DNA of 64,000 bases, from positions 4,836,001 through 4,900,000 of the forward strand of contig OV121090.1 of assembly GCA_921293015.1 (NCBI GenBank). The letters run 5' to 3'. The stretch comes from Phorcus lineatus (Eukaryota; Mollusca; Gastropoda; Trochida; Trochidae). The notes below the pieces were generated by a model that worked only from the letters and a program-made list of their open reading frames with translations, did not search any database and was not told where the DNA came from. This document shows, in pieces, positions 1-12,420 of the stretch (within the stretch, counting starts at the first letter, position 1; every line of letters starts with the position of its first letter). The position numbers and the translations under genes were made by a program.

Positions 1-822
1 ACGAAATGAAGAAATGGATACAATTCTATCAATCTCACCACCAACTCTGTTACATATTCAATTAACTGAATATTTTAGGCATGGAATATGAATTGATCTC
101 CGATATTAAACTTCTCGTTCTTAGCAGCTATTGAATCGTCGAAAAAAGGTTTAAGACCGGATTCAGGATATCATTGTTTAAGAGAAGAATCAAATGAGAG
201 GGAAATTTAAATAAACACTTCGATTCGACTATCAGTACACCTTTTATTCCCAAATTGTTGGATAACTGCAACGACTGACTGGGGAAAGCTTTGAAAAAAT
301 CATCGAAGCATGACTCGAAATCATTCCAAGTGTGTGACGTACTTTGCGGCCTCTGAAACTACCGTTCTTTTTTTGTCTGTCTTTGTCAGCTAATTCAACA
401 TGCAAATAGGGGCAATAGCATTACCGATGTATAACTGCCTCATGATATCATCTTTCCTTCTTAGTCATCATATCCACTTTGATAGGAGTGTGACTCTCCC
501 TGAATTTGTTTTCACTGGTGGGTTTATATATAAAAAGCTTAGAACTTGTGTAGAGTTGTCATATGATGTGATTTTTGCTAAATAATTATTCATTGATATG
601 GAGTGCAAATTGAAAGTTTTTTATGAACGAGATAGTTCCAGATTAGATAACAAATATATATGTTTAATTTCGTGACAACTAAGTACGGTGAGGAGAAGTA
701 AGTAAAGTGGATTATTCAGTTGTTGTTATCTTACATTTCTTGTCATCTTATGACACCCTGTGGCTATGTCTCCGTCTTTGAATGTAACAATCAAAGATGT
801 GACAACATGCCTGGCGCAAGCG

Positions 823-823
<1 letters not shown>
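1..823. other. No recognisable gene
   Basis: AT-rich sequence with only short chance open frames. I see no exon with matching splice sites and no repeat that recurs elsewhere in the window. Confidence 0.5.

Positions 824-879
<56 letters not shown>
824..879. repeat. (TA)n microsatellite, left of a MITE
   Basis: An uninterrupted TA run of about 28 units ends exactly where the inverted-repeat element at 880 begins. It creates artificial Tyr-Ile open frames on both strands, which should not be read as genes. Confidence 0.95.
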
Positions 880-882
<3 letters not shown>

Positions 883-1471
883 CTGCATACCAAAAGTTTG
901 TTCACATACCTGAATATACTAGTGCAAATATCATGTAATTTGAGTTGCCATTGAGGTATCGTGGCGTTGCGAAAAAGAAACGTATAATATTGAATTCTCA
1001 ATACAAATTTGCAGATTCATTCTTCTTTAAGGCAAATGTTTATTGTACCCCCACAATTACCCGTAACAGTTTTGGCAGGTCATTGAGGTGACCAGGGGTC
1101 AAAATTCCGAAAACACTAATTTTTATTTTTATCCATAAAATCCTTTATAACTTATCAACTTCTTTAAAAATTAGTCACGTTTGTTCCTTAGCACAAAGTC
1201 AATGTGATTTGGTTGGTTTTACCTTTAGAGAGTCGATATGGAACATTTTATTTGACATTTAACGAAATCGAAATTTCGAAAATAGGACCCCTTCTGTCTA
1301 TATCAATATGCCAAAATTCGAGTTCAAGAACGGCTATTTCACACATGGACAGTGGGTGACCCATTGTCAGTTTTGCTGAAGTTATTCTATTGACGTTGAA
1401 ACGAAACCCAAATAACATGATATTTGCACTACGATTCAGTGGTAAGTGAACAAACTTTCGGTATGCAGCTG
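880..1471. mobile_element. MITE with about 65-bp terminal inverted repeats, TA target
   Basis: The left end reads CAGCTGCATACC and the right end is its reverse complement GGTATGCAGCTG. The arms stay similar for about 65 bases (AAAGTTTGTTCAC, GTGCAAATATCATG). TA lies on both flanks, as for Tc1/mariner-type non-autonomous elements. No transposase is present in 592 bp. A half copy of the same element lies at 40918-41154 inside the SLC6 gene. The host TA site has expanded to long (TA)n tracts on both sides. Confidence 0.8.
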
Positions 1472-1500
1472 TATGTATATACAATCCTAATATACAATCG

Positions 1501-1502
<2 letters not shown>

Positions 1503-1559
<57 letters not shown>
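1503..1559. repeat. (TA)n microsatellite, right of the MITE
   Basis: About 28 TA units. Both sides carry the phrase ACAATCCTAA, suggesting a short duplication around the tract. Confidence 0.95.
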
Positions 1560-1563
<4 letters not shown>

Positions 1564-2226
1564 CCTAAAAGATTTATGTAAACGTTCCAAACGAGCTACT
1601 TTTTTAAATGATTGTCATCATCGACAAGAAAAGCATTAGCCCCTCTCCTTCTCTTTATTCATTGGTTGAATATTTTTCTTCGAGTTTATTGGTTCATAAT
1701 GATTGGCGTCGGTACAATATACTTTGTAACTCTTGAATGTCAATTATGACCGAATGCTTGACATATTCCGCTAGTGACCAAGGGGTGAAAATGCAATAGA
1801 TGTACTTAGTGACCATTAGATTAAGAATAACTAACCTTTTGATTCAATGCTCTGGTGTACATGCATATTACAATCTATTTACCTATCAATTTATTGCAAA
1901 TACTATAATTCATACCATTATGTGATTGTTTTGCTATCAAAATGTACTCAATATATGTCGTTCTTTGCAGTTATCACATGATCTTAACACAATATCATTT
2001 GAAGCTGGTGTCATGACGTTTTTGGACTTTATAAATGGGGAGAAACAGTATTGTGTCAAAAGGGCACTGATGGCAAGAAAACAAAACATCTGTACGTTTT
2101 TGATGATCTGCTGATATGGAGATTGCACAAAAAGCGTTTCACAAGTTAGTAATGATTGCTGTGCAAGTCGAATAAATAACAAACAAATTACACTGTTTTG
2201 CATTGTTTTGATAATAATTGGGATAC
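1560..2226. other. No supported gene; possible downstream partner of the exon at 2227
   Basis: A minus-strand stretch near 1957-2100 stays open and begins after an AG, so it could continue the exon-like block at 2227-2352. The reading frames give no recognisable domain. Confidence 0.3.
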
Positions 2227-2352
2227 CTTCATTGGGATTGATGATAAGTGTAAATTTAAATTCTTTGACTTTATCTTTGGGAGGATTTGAGGAAAACATT
2301 TTTGCCAAATTTAAGTCCTTTTCTAAAAGCATTATGGAGGCTCCCATTCCGT
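2227..2352 (-). CDS. Isolated exon-like block, possibly MATH/TRAF-like
   Basis: This minus-strand block has a strong acceptor (polypyrimidine CCCTTTTTCTCTGCCCAG) and a donor (GAAG/GTATCC). It is 126 bp long, symmetric in phase 1, and open throughout: a completed D, then 41 codons starting GMGASIMLLEKDLNL and ending KFTLIINPNE. The DGMG start and the later K-x-FKFTLI run loosely recall the 'NGDGMGKGTHLSLFF ... KVTLMLLDQ' part of TRAF-type MATH domains. That resemblance is weak and is my inference. No flanking exons could be joined with confidence, so this may be one exon of a long-intron gene or a relic. Confidence 0.28.
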
Positions 2353-5300
2353 CTGGGCAGAGAAAAAGGGTAAATACAAGATGTTTCAATCACAAAATCA
2401 TTAATCAATGACAGAACATTTATCAGAATTTCAATAATGGAATGCTGATTCAGTCTATAAAAAAGTGTTTCGTAAATAGCAAGAGACCATGATAATGAAT
2501 TGTGTTTTTCGTGCTACATTTGAAATCTATTCTCATTTCATGATTATGTTACAAAGTACAGGTTATCGCTTTACAGCTGTAATAAGTCAAACTAGAAAGT
2601 TATGTAGATGTATTTGTATGGGAAGGGTGGTTCACAAACCAAAACATTCTCATGATTGAAATAGTTGTGTGTTATTATCTTTAGAATAATTTATCATTCA
2701 TGTTATGCAGGAAACAATTAAACGATAGATTTTCTTATGATCAGTTTTTATCTAAGGAAGTGTGTATCTTGCCTTTTCTTAACGAGTGATAATCTTTGTT
2801 TAACTAAACTAGACAAGCGTTTTACACAAATTTAAACGAATTTTGTAATTGTAATATAGTACACGTCCGATTGTTATTTCCATATTACAAACAATATTCC
2901 ATTTAAATATCATGGAAATATTCCGACATTGGACTGTCCTTGCATGGTAAATACCGCGAACAATGACTTATGATGTCAGAGCTGACACTTTATTGGAATT
3001 TGTTTCCGAATTTTTGGCTGTAGGCAAATGCAATATGCATAAGAAGTATATGTCATTACTTAGATCTAACCATATGGATTACGATGTAAAATACAAGCTA
3101 TTTACTTTGCACAAGTAGTTGATGGAAATAGCATGAGTCCCGTATGTTGAACCTCAAATTTGGTCAAGAACTTGAAGTCAAATGGATAAAAATGTTGCGT
3201 TTAGTGGTCGTTCATCTATGCAGTAGATAGTGAGAAAAAGAACATGGCAATGTTACATTCTTTACTTTCTGAATGGCAAGTATTTTACTTCAACAACAAA
3301 AACCACAGATACTGCCTGTAGGTTAGTGAATTTCAAATGCATTATTGAAATGTTAAACCTCAAAAGTTTGTAGCAGATCATATTGAATCACGTTTGCCAA
3401 AATAGATTATGTTTTGGATAAAACAGAAGGGATACAGAAAAAGTAATTTATTCCCTGAAAATAACGGTTTTATCTTATAATTTTTTTAGAGTTACATGTA
3501 CACAGCCCCCATTTAATCAAATCATTTCTACAGTAAGCACGTACGTATTGGTTTTTAATAGCAACGAGATCATGGTTAGGTCAATAAGAATTTCTAACTG
3601 CCTCACTAAGATAATCATGGAAATTTGGCTACTTTAAATGACGATTCACACAACTATCTTACAAAGTCATCTGACCATTGTTTGCAAAAATCTAATAGTA
3701 GCTGTTTTTAATTACATAGGCGGAGTTTTTTAAGAACATATGGCGACAATTTTGTAAATATTTTATGGATATTTTGTGAACAAATTCAAACATTCTGCTA
3801 TAATTTTGAGAACACATAGCAAACACGGTATACATAATTGTTCCCATTAATGTATTTGATAGGTGATAAGACACATCGTGTTTACTGATTAAAATATTCA
3901 TTATTTATGTTCAAAATATGAACCAAAACCTTTGTGAAAGTAACATTATCATATTCAGTTACGAGTAAGAATTTGTCTGACAAAAATTAATTTTTGTTAC
4001 ATATATATTTATTTAATTTCAGGTGACATTTTAGCACCATAAATGGAGGAATATTTACAAACAAGTCAAGTCAAATCTTTATTACAGTATGAAGGCCTCA
4101 GGCCCATATATATTGTATTTACGTTATTATTGTTTACATAATTGGTATTCTATAAATTATAAGCTGTACAAGTATTACATATTTTTTTTACGAATAGGCG
4201 TAGACTAATTGAGACCTGTATTTCTCTCTCTCTCTCTCTCAATTTATATGCATGCCAGGAAGCACATGATATTTCATTCGTAAATTCATTATGTTGCATG
4301 ACTTATCCTAGTAATATTAAACCCTTCTCGAAAAGTTTTGCATGATTATATGAAAGTGTGCAACATGGTGAGTAATTCATTTGTCAAGGACAATAGCAAA
4401 GATCATTTGACCCAAAAAGCAAGATATTCAAAATGTAATCATTGACGACCAGTAAAGAAATGTTAACTAATTTCTGAAACAACGAATCAATTTAACACAC
4501 GAGAATCCACATTGTTTCTTTCGTTTAGCACTTCGAAACATTTTCAATGTTTCATCATATTTTGAGATAATCAATCGTCAGCATGAACATGAAAGAAGAA
4601 GACACCAAATCGTGCTTAACTTGAAATGCACTAATTACATTGGTTGAATGTTCAATGTTTTTCATATTTCTAAGATGTATTTGATAAACAGATAATTTCT
4701 AAAACTATTTATCTTTCCGAGTAAATAGATAGATGATTGGATTGCTGTGAGTAACGGAGTAAGCAGTAGTAAAAGAACCTCTCATGTTTAATGATAGAAA
4801 ACAAATTGGAAACAAGCTATCAAACTCTGTAAGTAACACTGCTTGACAAGTTGTGATAAGAGGATTCAAAAATAAAGTTTGACAGTAATCTCTCAGGTTC
4901 AGATGTTTATTAAAAGCATTTGATACACTTCAAATGTAGTCCTTGTAGCCTTCATTTTGAGAATGCATCACTTTCAAAAGATCTGACATTTCAAACTATA
5001 TTTAAAGTTTGTATAAGCTGTTATCATATATTTCTCAACTTCTATTTCAAAGAAGCAGATAGGTTATTAATGGTGTAAATGGTATGATTTGAGTTGTTTT
5101 AAAAATATAAATTTTTAAATATAATAATATCAAACATACAATGATTATACTTATATTATTTTACTTTTTTAGTGTTCAGTCATGTCATGTCATGTCTCTC
5201 TATCTGTTTATTGGCATAGATATGAATATAATTCAACCTGTTATCTTTTTTCCTTAAATTTCTCTCTTCTAACCATTTAAATATAACTACTTTTGTGACT

Positions 5301-5729
5301 GATTTGCTTCTAACATGACTTAAAGGTTCTTTTTAATTAAATCACAATCATGTTCCGAAAACATTATTGTGTGCTTGCTAAAGGCATTGTAATATACACA
5401 CACCTCTGAAGTGCAAATTTCTTGGTAGGAAATTCAAAGATGATTAATTATAATTGAACAAAAGTACTTTTCCCTTTACTAACCTGAAATCAAATGTAAT
5501 AAACACCACTGACGAAATGAAACTAAAAAGTAGCAAACGCAGATTTTTTATACTTTCATAATAGCATGGTGATATATTTGAAATCAAAATACTTTTGTTA
5601 TTTTCATATTCGGGATTTAATACATGTTATCTAAAAGGAAGTTAAAATAATTGAATACTATGGTTCGTATTAATAGGACGTCAACATTTTGGAAGTAATG
5701 GAAAGTGTTATATAGTGTGTATGTTGTGT
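2353..5729. other. Long gene-less AT-rich stretch
   Basis: No exon pair, TIR or tandem array is visible apart from a short CT run near 4220 and a LINE-type 3' tail at 4066-4135, listed separately. Confidence 0.45.
4066..4135 (-). mobile_element. 3' tail of a non-LTR retroelement (fragment)
   Basis: On the minus strand the text runs ATGGGCCTGAGGCCTTCATA then CTGTAATAAAGATTTGACTTG, with an AATAAAG signal and a short GACTT repeat. This style is typical of LINE/SINE 3' ends in invertebrates. No coding part remains upstream. Confidence 0.4.
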
Positions 5730-6320
5730 CTAACGATTATGTATTTCCCTCAGGATAACTTTTAACGTCTCAAAACATCGTTTATGGTTAACGGGATCGA
5801 TTGAAATCAAACTGATACCATTACCTGGGTAAAACTGCAACAGAAACGCTCCTTGACATGTTGAAATCAGAGGATTGAAATGGAACGTTTGGAAGCACTC
5901 TATTAAGATTGTGAGTTTTTTAAAGAAAATAACATGTTGGCCATCATCAACTTTAATCCTTAGGGTCACATCAAATGTCAAGCGTTGTCTCATCAAAAGA
6001 ACTTCACCATTCAAATGCAAGAAAATTCCCATTTTCAGAAGATGGGGATATTGTGAAGAGCATTTCGAGATTGTTAAGGTACACAACATGCAATCGTTGT
6101 TGAGGAAAAAAATCACTTTTTTTATCAAACTAAATTACTCCAGTGATGTTTCTAATTGATGAAGAACCCATCATAGAACATCCCATAAACTCCCACATTC
6201 GTTACAAATAAATTCCATTTAGTTGCACAAGTACGGACTTTAAAGAGAAAGATGAAAATCAGCTCCTGGAAGAGAATTGAAGGGTTATTGTTTTTAAGGT
6301 AATAATAAATTACTGCTTTT
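5730..6320 (-). pseudogene. Exon-like repeated block, copy 1
   Basis: A 132-codon open frame on the minus strand (5730-6128) contains LTFDVTLRIKVDDGQH and FNPLISTCQG. The nucleotide sequence is clearly homologous to 11845-12420 on the plus strand over about 550 bp, and its last part to 15340-15545. Conservation reaches into the flanking sequence near 6300 (TTTTCATCTTTCTC), ahead of the open frame. The protein is unknown to me. The GE-x(8)-LTFDVTLRIKVDDGQH run loosely resembles the GEYDALLPWPFKQKVTLMLL strand pair of TRAF/MATH domains, but I do not assert it. It could be a duplicated exon, a pseudogene or a non-coding repeat that happens to be open. Confidence 0.4.
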
Positions 6321-9300
6321 TCATTTTACAGCATCTCTTTGAATTGAAGTATTCGTGTGTTAATAGCACCCTTACTTTGATGTTTCAATAATAGTATTGC
6401 TTAACAGATACACCAAAGCAAAGTTAATTCCATACAGCTTGCCCTAATGTACACTTTAATTCAATTTACCGTTTTCTACGTGGCATGTGAAGTATTACAC
6501 TAAAAATAGTCAAATCAGTTCTCATACAAAAAAGCCATAGGTCTTAACAGCAGTAATCTGATGTCGCTTGTTTTCTGTTGTAGAATAAATATCAAATGTG
6601 TTCTGACATGGGCTAAAATGGGATAAAATTGTATCGTTTGTTCTGTTGTTGTAAAAGAAATAGCTAATTATAAGTTCTGATATGGGCCATAGAGGAATAA
6701 AATATTTTGCCACTCAGAGATTGATTATTTCAATGATTAAGTTACAATCCTTTGAAATAAGTAGACGCATTCAATTGAGTTCACAACACGGAATCTACGT
6801 TTTACTCAAAGGCTAAGGGATTTTATCAGGACAATCATGCAACATGTCTTTCATGCAAATTAACTTTTTCCATAAATCTTTCCAACATATTTAGATTTGA
6901 AGTCACTTTTATAATATTTCCATTTGAAATGAATTAAATAAACGTTTAGTTTGTCATTCCTAGAAAGGGCTTATGCTATTGGGATTCATTATCCAAAAAA
7001 AATTTGTATTATATCAATGATGAAAAATAAACAGGAATATTGTAGACATATTGGTTATACTATTATGTTAATAGATATTTAACTTTTTCCTTTTATTGAA
7101 TTTATCTTTATCATTTCATATATTCTTTGTTCTGTGACATTAGTGACCTTTCTGGACTAATAAAACAAATATTCCATTTTATCATATTATCACAGTCTTG
7201 TATTACTGACTGTTGTACCCTTAACAAAAAGAAACACCTTTATTGAAATAGTTTAAAGGACGCTTCAGTTTCTACTGGGTTTAACTTTAAACATGCACTT
7301 TATCACGGCAGTCATTGAAGGTCAAAATAGAATTTGTAATAATGTTCAAAGTGTATGTTATCCAAAGCTTTACAACAGATAATAGATAGACAAGTACTTT
7401 GTCAAGACACGTAAAGTGTTAGTTATCGATGACCCTCTGATGATTACATAATATAACTGTAGTTTTTTAAAAATATGGAAGGTCAGTCATCGTTTTTTAT
7501 GGTATGAACTCACAAATGTCACAGTTGTAAAACAAGATTTATTTATCACGAACTGATTTGCCCATTCGATTAGCAATGTTATTTTAGCTTAATTACTGCA
7601 ACATATGCTAATAGAGCTTGAACTGTTTACCACTATTGACTATGTAGCATGACACTTGTGATCACTCCATAAGATAGTCCAAAAGATCACTGCTGCCTTA
7701 GGATAAAATTTAACTACATACATTCATTCGTGATCAAAGAAATTGAGTCAGTATCATAGACGGTCGGGGAGGTATGATTAGGGAAAATGGCCTACTTATA
7801 GCTAATGATTGTTTATGAATTCTAAGAATTTGTCAACCGACCTCACATAATATAGAACCTTTGTAAATGGTAGCGTGAATTGGAACTATCTTAAATATCA
7901 ATCTTGAAACACCAAATATATGACAATTCATACTTTAAACGACAAATAAACAATGACCTAATGAATGTGCAGAAGCAAAATTCAAATCCCCCATTCAACC
8001 ATTAAAAATTCAAAAACGTTTCCGTCGTCGTTGGACACAAGGGCTCAATGTTCTAATCGATGTTATTGGTCTTCAGACAGCTGCTTTTGAAATTTGTTAC
8101 TTGTGATATTTCAACATCAGACATTTTAAAACTTACATTTACATATTAGTAAGAAGTATAATCATCTGTGTATCAGTATCTGGTGACATTTCAAATAATC
8201 ATACAATCGTTAAAACATAACATAGAATAACGATTGTTCCCGAAAGCTTCATACTAAACACTGAAGACTAAACATTTACGCCAGAAATGAAAGAAAAATC
8301 ATTCCAGAATGAAATAGCTTTCTCGTTGATAATGATTAAACAAGTTTTCAAAAACAAATTATGAGAGTTAAACTTAAACTAAGTAGTCTAAGTTTCCAAA
8401 CAATATTGCTTTGTGCAACCATTTCTTAATATATTACATACCGTTGGCTTATTAAAGAAATAATCACCCGCAAAGAATTTGACTTCTTTAATTTACCTTA
8501 TTTTATGTATCTATTTTTTATAAACTTGCTCAATTTATGCTTTATGAGGGAAAATGCAGAAAAATTAACGGAAACATTTAACCTTCATAAACAAAAGCAT
8601 ATATCGAAAGTGACTTTGACAATGAAGCCCATTACTTGCATGAAACGATTGAGATATGTGCTTTAACCTTCTGAAACCCGATAAGAGTTGTCAAGATGAA
8701 AACTTTATGTTGGTGTGTGTAAAATTAACATTGTACTGTGAGAGAAGCTTTAATTCTAGATCATCAGCAACTGGATGATAAATGTCTTTAAAGCAAAGAT
8801 CATTGTCACCCTAGCGGAAAGTATTTTGTTTCAAAGTTAATCACAAAGTTTTTATTATATCTATCTGGGAATGTAACTTGAAAAAGAGGTTTTAAAGCAT
8901 TCTTGGTCCGTTTTCACAAAATTGGCGTGTAAGATGTTATTTCCCTAGAGTTTTTTAACACTCTGATGAAACAAAGTTAATTCTTAACGTGCATCTTGTT
9001 TCTAAAAAACACAAAGTTATCTAGATAAGCGGGATGGCCCGCATTTTAACGTCCCATGTTGGTGGCATTAGAAATTGCCATATATATCGTGATTGAAATT
9101 TGTTTTACAAAAAATAGGGTGACAATTTGAACTGTTTTGACGGCCAATGTGAAATATGACAAACCATCAAAATCAAGGGGCATCTAAATCTTGAAAAAGA
9201 AAATTTGACAACGAAAGCAGTGTTAAGAAAATGTCCCAAGTCCAACCAAATGAATATAATTATAACAATTTATATAATGATAATAAACGGAGCGTTCAAA

Positions 9301-11844
9301 GTCATAATATTGTCTAAGAAAAAAGGTAATATGCAATATCAAATGAATCACAATTGGCAAAAAGTATATTGACAAAAGTCCTTGCTCAAACTACATTTGA
9401 TTAGAGTGTTGGCTTGTAAATCTAAGACAAGTGGACAAATTGCGCAGCAGAATAATTAGTCAAATGTAGAAGCCAAAATGTGTAAGAAGATGAACTGTGA
9501 ATGAATGATTTCTCATGGCTGGACGTTGTATATCAATTACTTGATTTCCACATCCTTCCGTTTCTAGAAAGACCCAAAAGCAATAGCGGTCTAGAAATAC
9601 ATTGCAAAAAGGAGTTTGTAGACACCACTTGACTAATTTAGTCTGCATAATCAAAACAAGTATGTGACCCATTGTTCAGTGCAACAATGTTACACAATTA
9701 AATTTATTAACATGTAAACAGACAAGTGAACTGAAAACATAATCTTATCTTACATTAAAACTTCGTTCATTTTCATGAATACAGGCTTGAAAGTGCTTAG
9801 ATGAGTTTCTCTGAAGAAATACTTTAACTAAAAAAATTAAGAATTTGTCCAAATCAAATTTGCTATTAGCCTACTGAGTTCATGCGTTTAATTGCTAGAA
9901 ATTTGCCACTGTACGTATATGCGTCTTACAACCAACTTGGAAAGACTCCTTACAACTTTTTAAGATAAAAACACTTTTTGATCTTTAAGATTAAAGTTCT
10001 ACATCTTTTCCGGCCAATTTCACATCAATCGTAGTAATTCACCACTTCTGTCTACAACTATTAAATGCATCGAAGATTTTGGGAGGTGAATTACTCGAAA
10101 TTGGCTATAAAAAACTACAGCAGACTTGTTCTCAAACCAAGTGAATGGCTATTAAACTTCAATTCGTGAAGTATTATACACGGAGGCATTTAACCTTGTT
10201 GTAATGTATGTATGCATTTATAGAGATGAATTATAAATTAATGACTCCTTGTCTTATCAAAGTCATCAACATCTCCCATCAGATTGATTCAGATTTCCAT
10301 CTTTTTCTTCCAAGTCTTAAATCATAGTTTAAAAAGAGATCAGAAAAATAAGAAAACAGAACCATGGCAATTATTCAGAAAAACATAATTGGGCGCTTAT
10401 TTTCGAACTCGATCAAGGTATTTATAACTCAAGGACACATACCGTTTTCTGAAACGGTACGTAGAAAAGCTGCCCCTAAAAGCGAGGGCAAAAAACGAAC
10501 AAGAAGTTCAAGGAAAAAATAAGGGAAATGACAAATGGAAAGTTTTAAGTTATTTCCTTTAAAATGGAGTGTTATAGAAATTATTTAAACCTTTAAAACC
10601 CTGAAATTTCATATAAAATTTTGGCCAAAAAATAAATATTGTGTGTTTTTTAAAAAAACTTGTCATCCCTTAAAAGTGACACTTGAAGTTGAACAAAAAC
10701 GTCTGACATCATTTCAAGTAAACGTTATAAATTCTACCATGAAAGTGCTGGATACTCGATTCTGATTGGCTGTTTTGTCCGACTCAGAGGGTATCAATTC
10801 ACGATTGAAGTTGCTCTGTTTACCCGAAATCAGTTTACAATGTATTAATACATACATTGACCTCCGACTATCCGACAGGTAACTTCAGAGTCGATATTCC
10901 GCTTGCAAGTGGGATTAATCTCTTTCCAAAAGGAATTAATCGTATTTGTTATCGTGTGTTTACACGGAGAGAGCAAATTGTTTTAATTTTATGTCGTACT
11001 GTGTACAAAATAAGAAGTTTGAGTGAAAAATTATCGTAAACTAAGCTTTCCGCTACTGCGCGTTCGGTTTCAATTTAAAATTTACTCGCTATCAATCCAG
11101 TATAACATGTCTCTGATTTTCAAACACACTAGCTTTATCTCCTAATTATTGAAATATTCTATGATGATTTATTTTGCTTTGACTCCGATGAGAACTCATA
11201 ATTTGTTATTTCCTTCAAAACAAACCATCCGCAATTAGTTCTAAAAATAAGATTTGTGTTTTAAAAGATGTATGTGTTTGGATAATGCACTGAAGGGCAT
11301 ATTTAAGATTCATATTTGGTAAGATAAGATTTTCACAATTAGATAAGGTTTATACAATTATTTGAATTTTAGGGAGTGAGAACCATCTATTAACCAGTTA
11401 TCTATAGACTTAGAGTAAGATATCATGTGTAATACGAAACTTCACGAGACCATCAATCGAGTTTAAGAAATGAACTCTCTAAGAAAAAAACAGAAGTAGT
11501 TTTACTCGTTTCGTTAAAAAAGATCGTCCCGACATTGGACAAATTTGAATTTTTTTTATCACCTTATTTTCTGAGAAACGTCCTGTAGTACCTCTAAAGG
11601 TAAGCAAGAAGTGTGTGTAGAATGTTTGAAGAGGACACGAATACAAAGATTAATATGATTGAAATGTTCTAAACAAGCACAGGGAAATTAACTCTGTCCT
11701 GAGGCTGATTTAATTGAACAATACTGTTTTAAAATCATCTAAATATGATTGATAATAGCAAACGAAGATTTTAATGAGATTATGTAAAATGGTAAAAGCA
11801 ATTCTATATAACAACCTTACGATCAATAACTATGTGATTATTTT
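6321..11844. other. Gene-less stretch, 5.5 kb
   Basis: I see no exon with paired splice sites, no RNA gene and no clear mobile element. Open frames are short and unlike known proteins. Confidence 0.4.
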
Positions 11845-12420
11845 CAGGGACAGATTTCATCTTTCTCATTTAAATGGGAAACTATAAGGAGTTAATTTGT
11901 AACCAAAGTGGGCGTTTAGAAGATGTTCCTTAATAGGAACGTCATCAATTAGAGACAACACGGGAGAAAATTAGTTTTATGACATGATGGCAAATTATCT
12001 TCCTCAATCGCACGTTGTGTACTTTAATGATCGAATGATGTTGTTCACAATATCCTTATCTTCTGTAAATGTGAATTAAGTATAATTTTAACTTTGTTTT
12101 GATGAGACACTGCTTGACTAATGTTGTTGCCCTGAGGATCAAAGTGTATGATGGAAAACAATTCATTTTCCTAAGAAGTCATGTTATGAGAGTACTGTCA
12201 CAGAATCCGTTTGAATCCTCTAATTGCAACATTTCAAGCAGCGTTACTTTTGAATTTTCATTCCGGAGATCGTATATAGGATTTCAATTGACCCTTTTAA
12301 CCTTAAATGATGTTTTGAAACATTGAAAGTGATCCCAAGGGAAATACATTAAAATCAAAATGCCTTCTATAAAACATTTTCCTTAAGAAACCAAAATAGT
12401 TCAACATTCCAGTGACCCTA
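11845..12420 (+). pseudogene. Exon-like repeated block, copy 2
   Basis: Plus-strand homologue of the minus-strand block at 5730-6320, so the two form a widely spaced inverted pair. It starts just after a plausible acceptor (TGATTATTTTCAG). Aligned landmarks include TCATCAATTAGA, GCACGTTGTGTACTTTAA, TTTTGATGAGACA and GATGTTTTGAAACATT. A 75-codon frame (12099-12326) carries LRIKVYDG in the place of LRIKVDDG in copy 1. The frame is shorter and more diverged than copy 1, which suggests decay. Function unknown. Confidence 0.4.

Noticed and set aside
720-1639. Open frames rich in Tyr-Ile repeats on both strands
   Set aside because: They are translations of (TA)n microsatellites.
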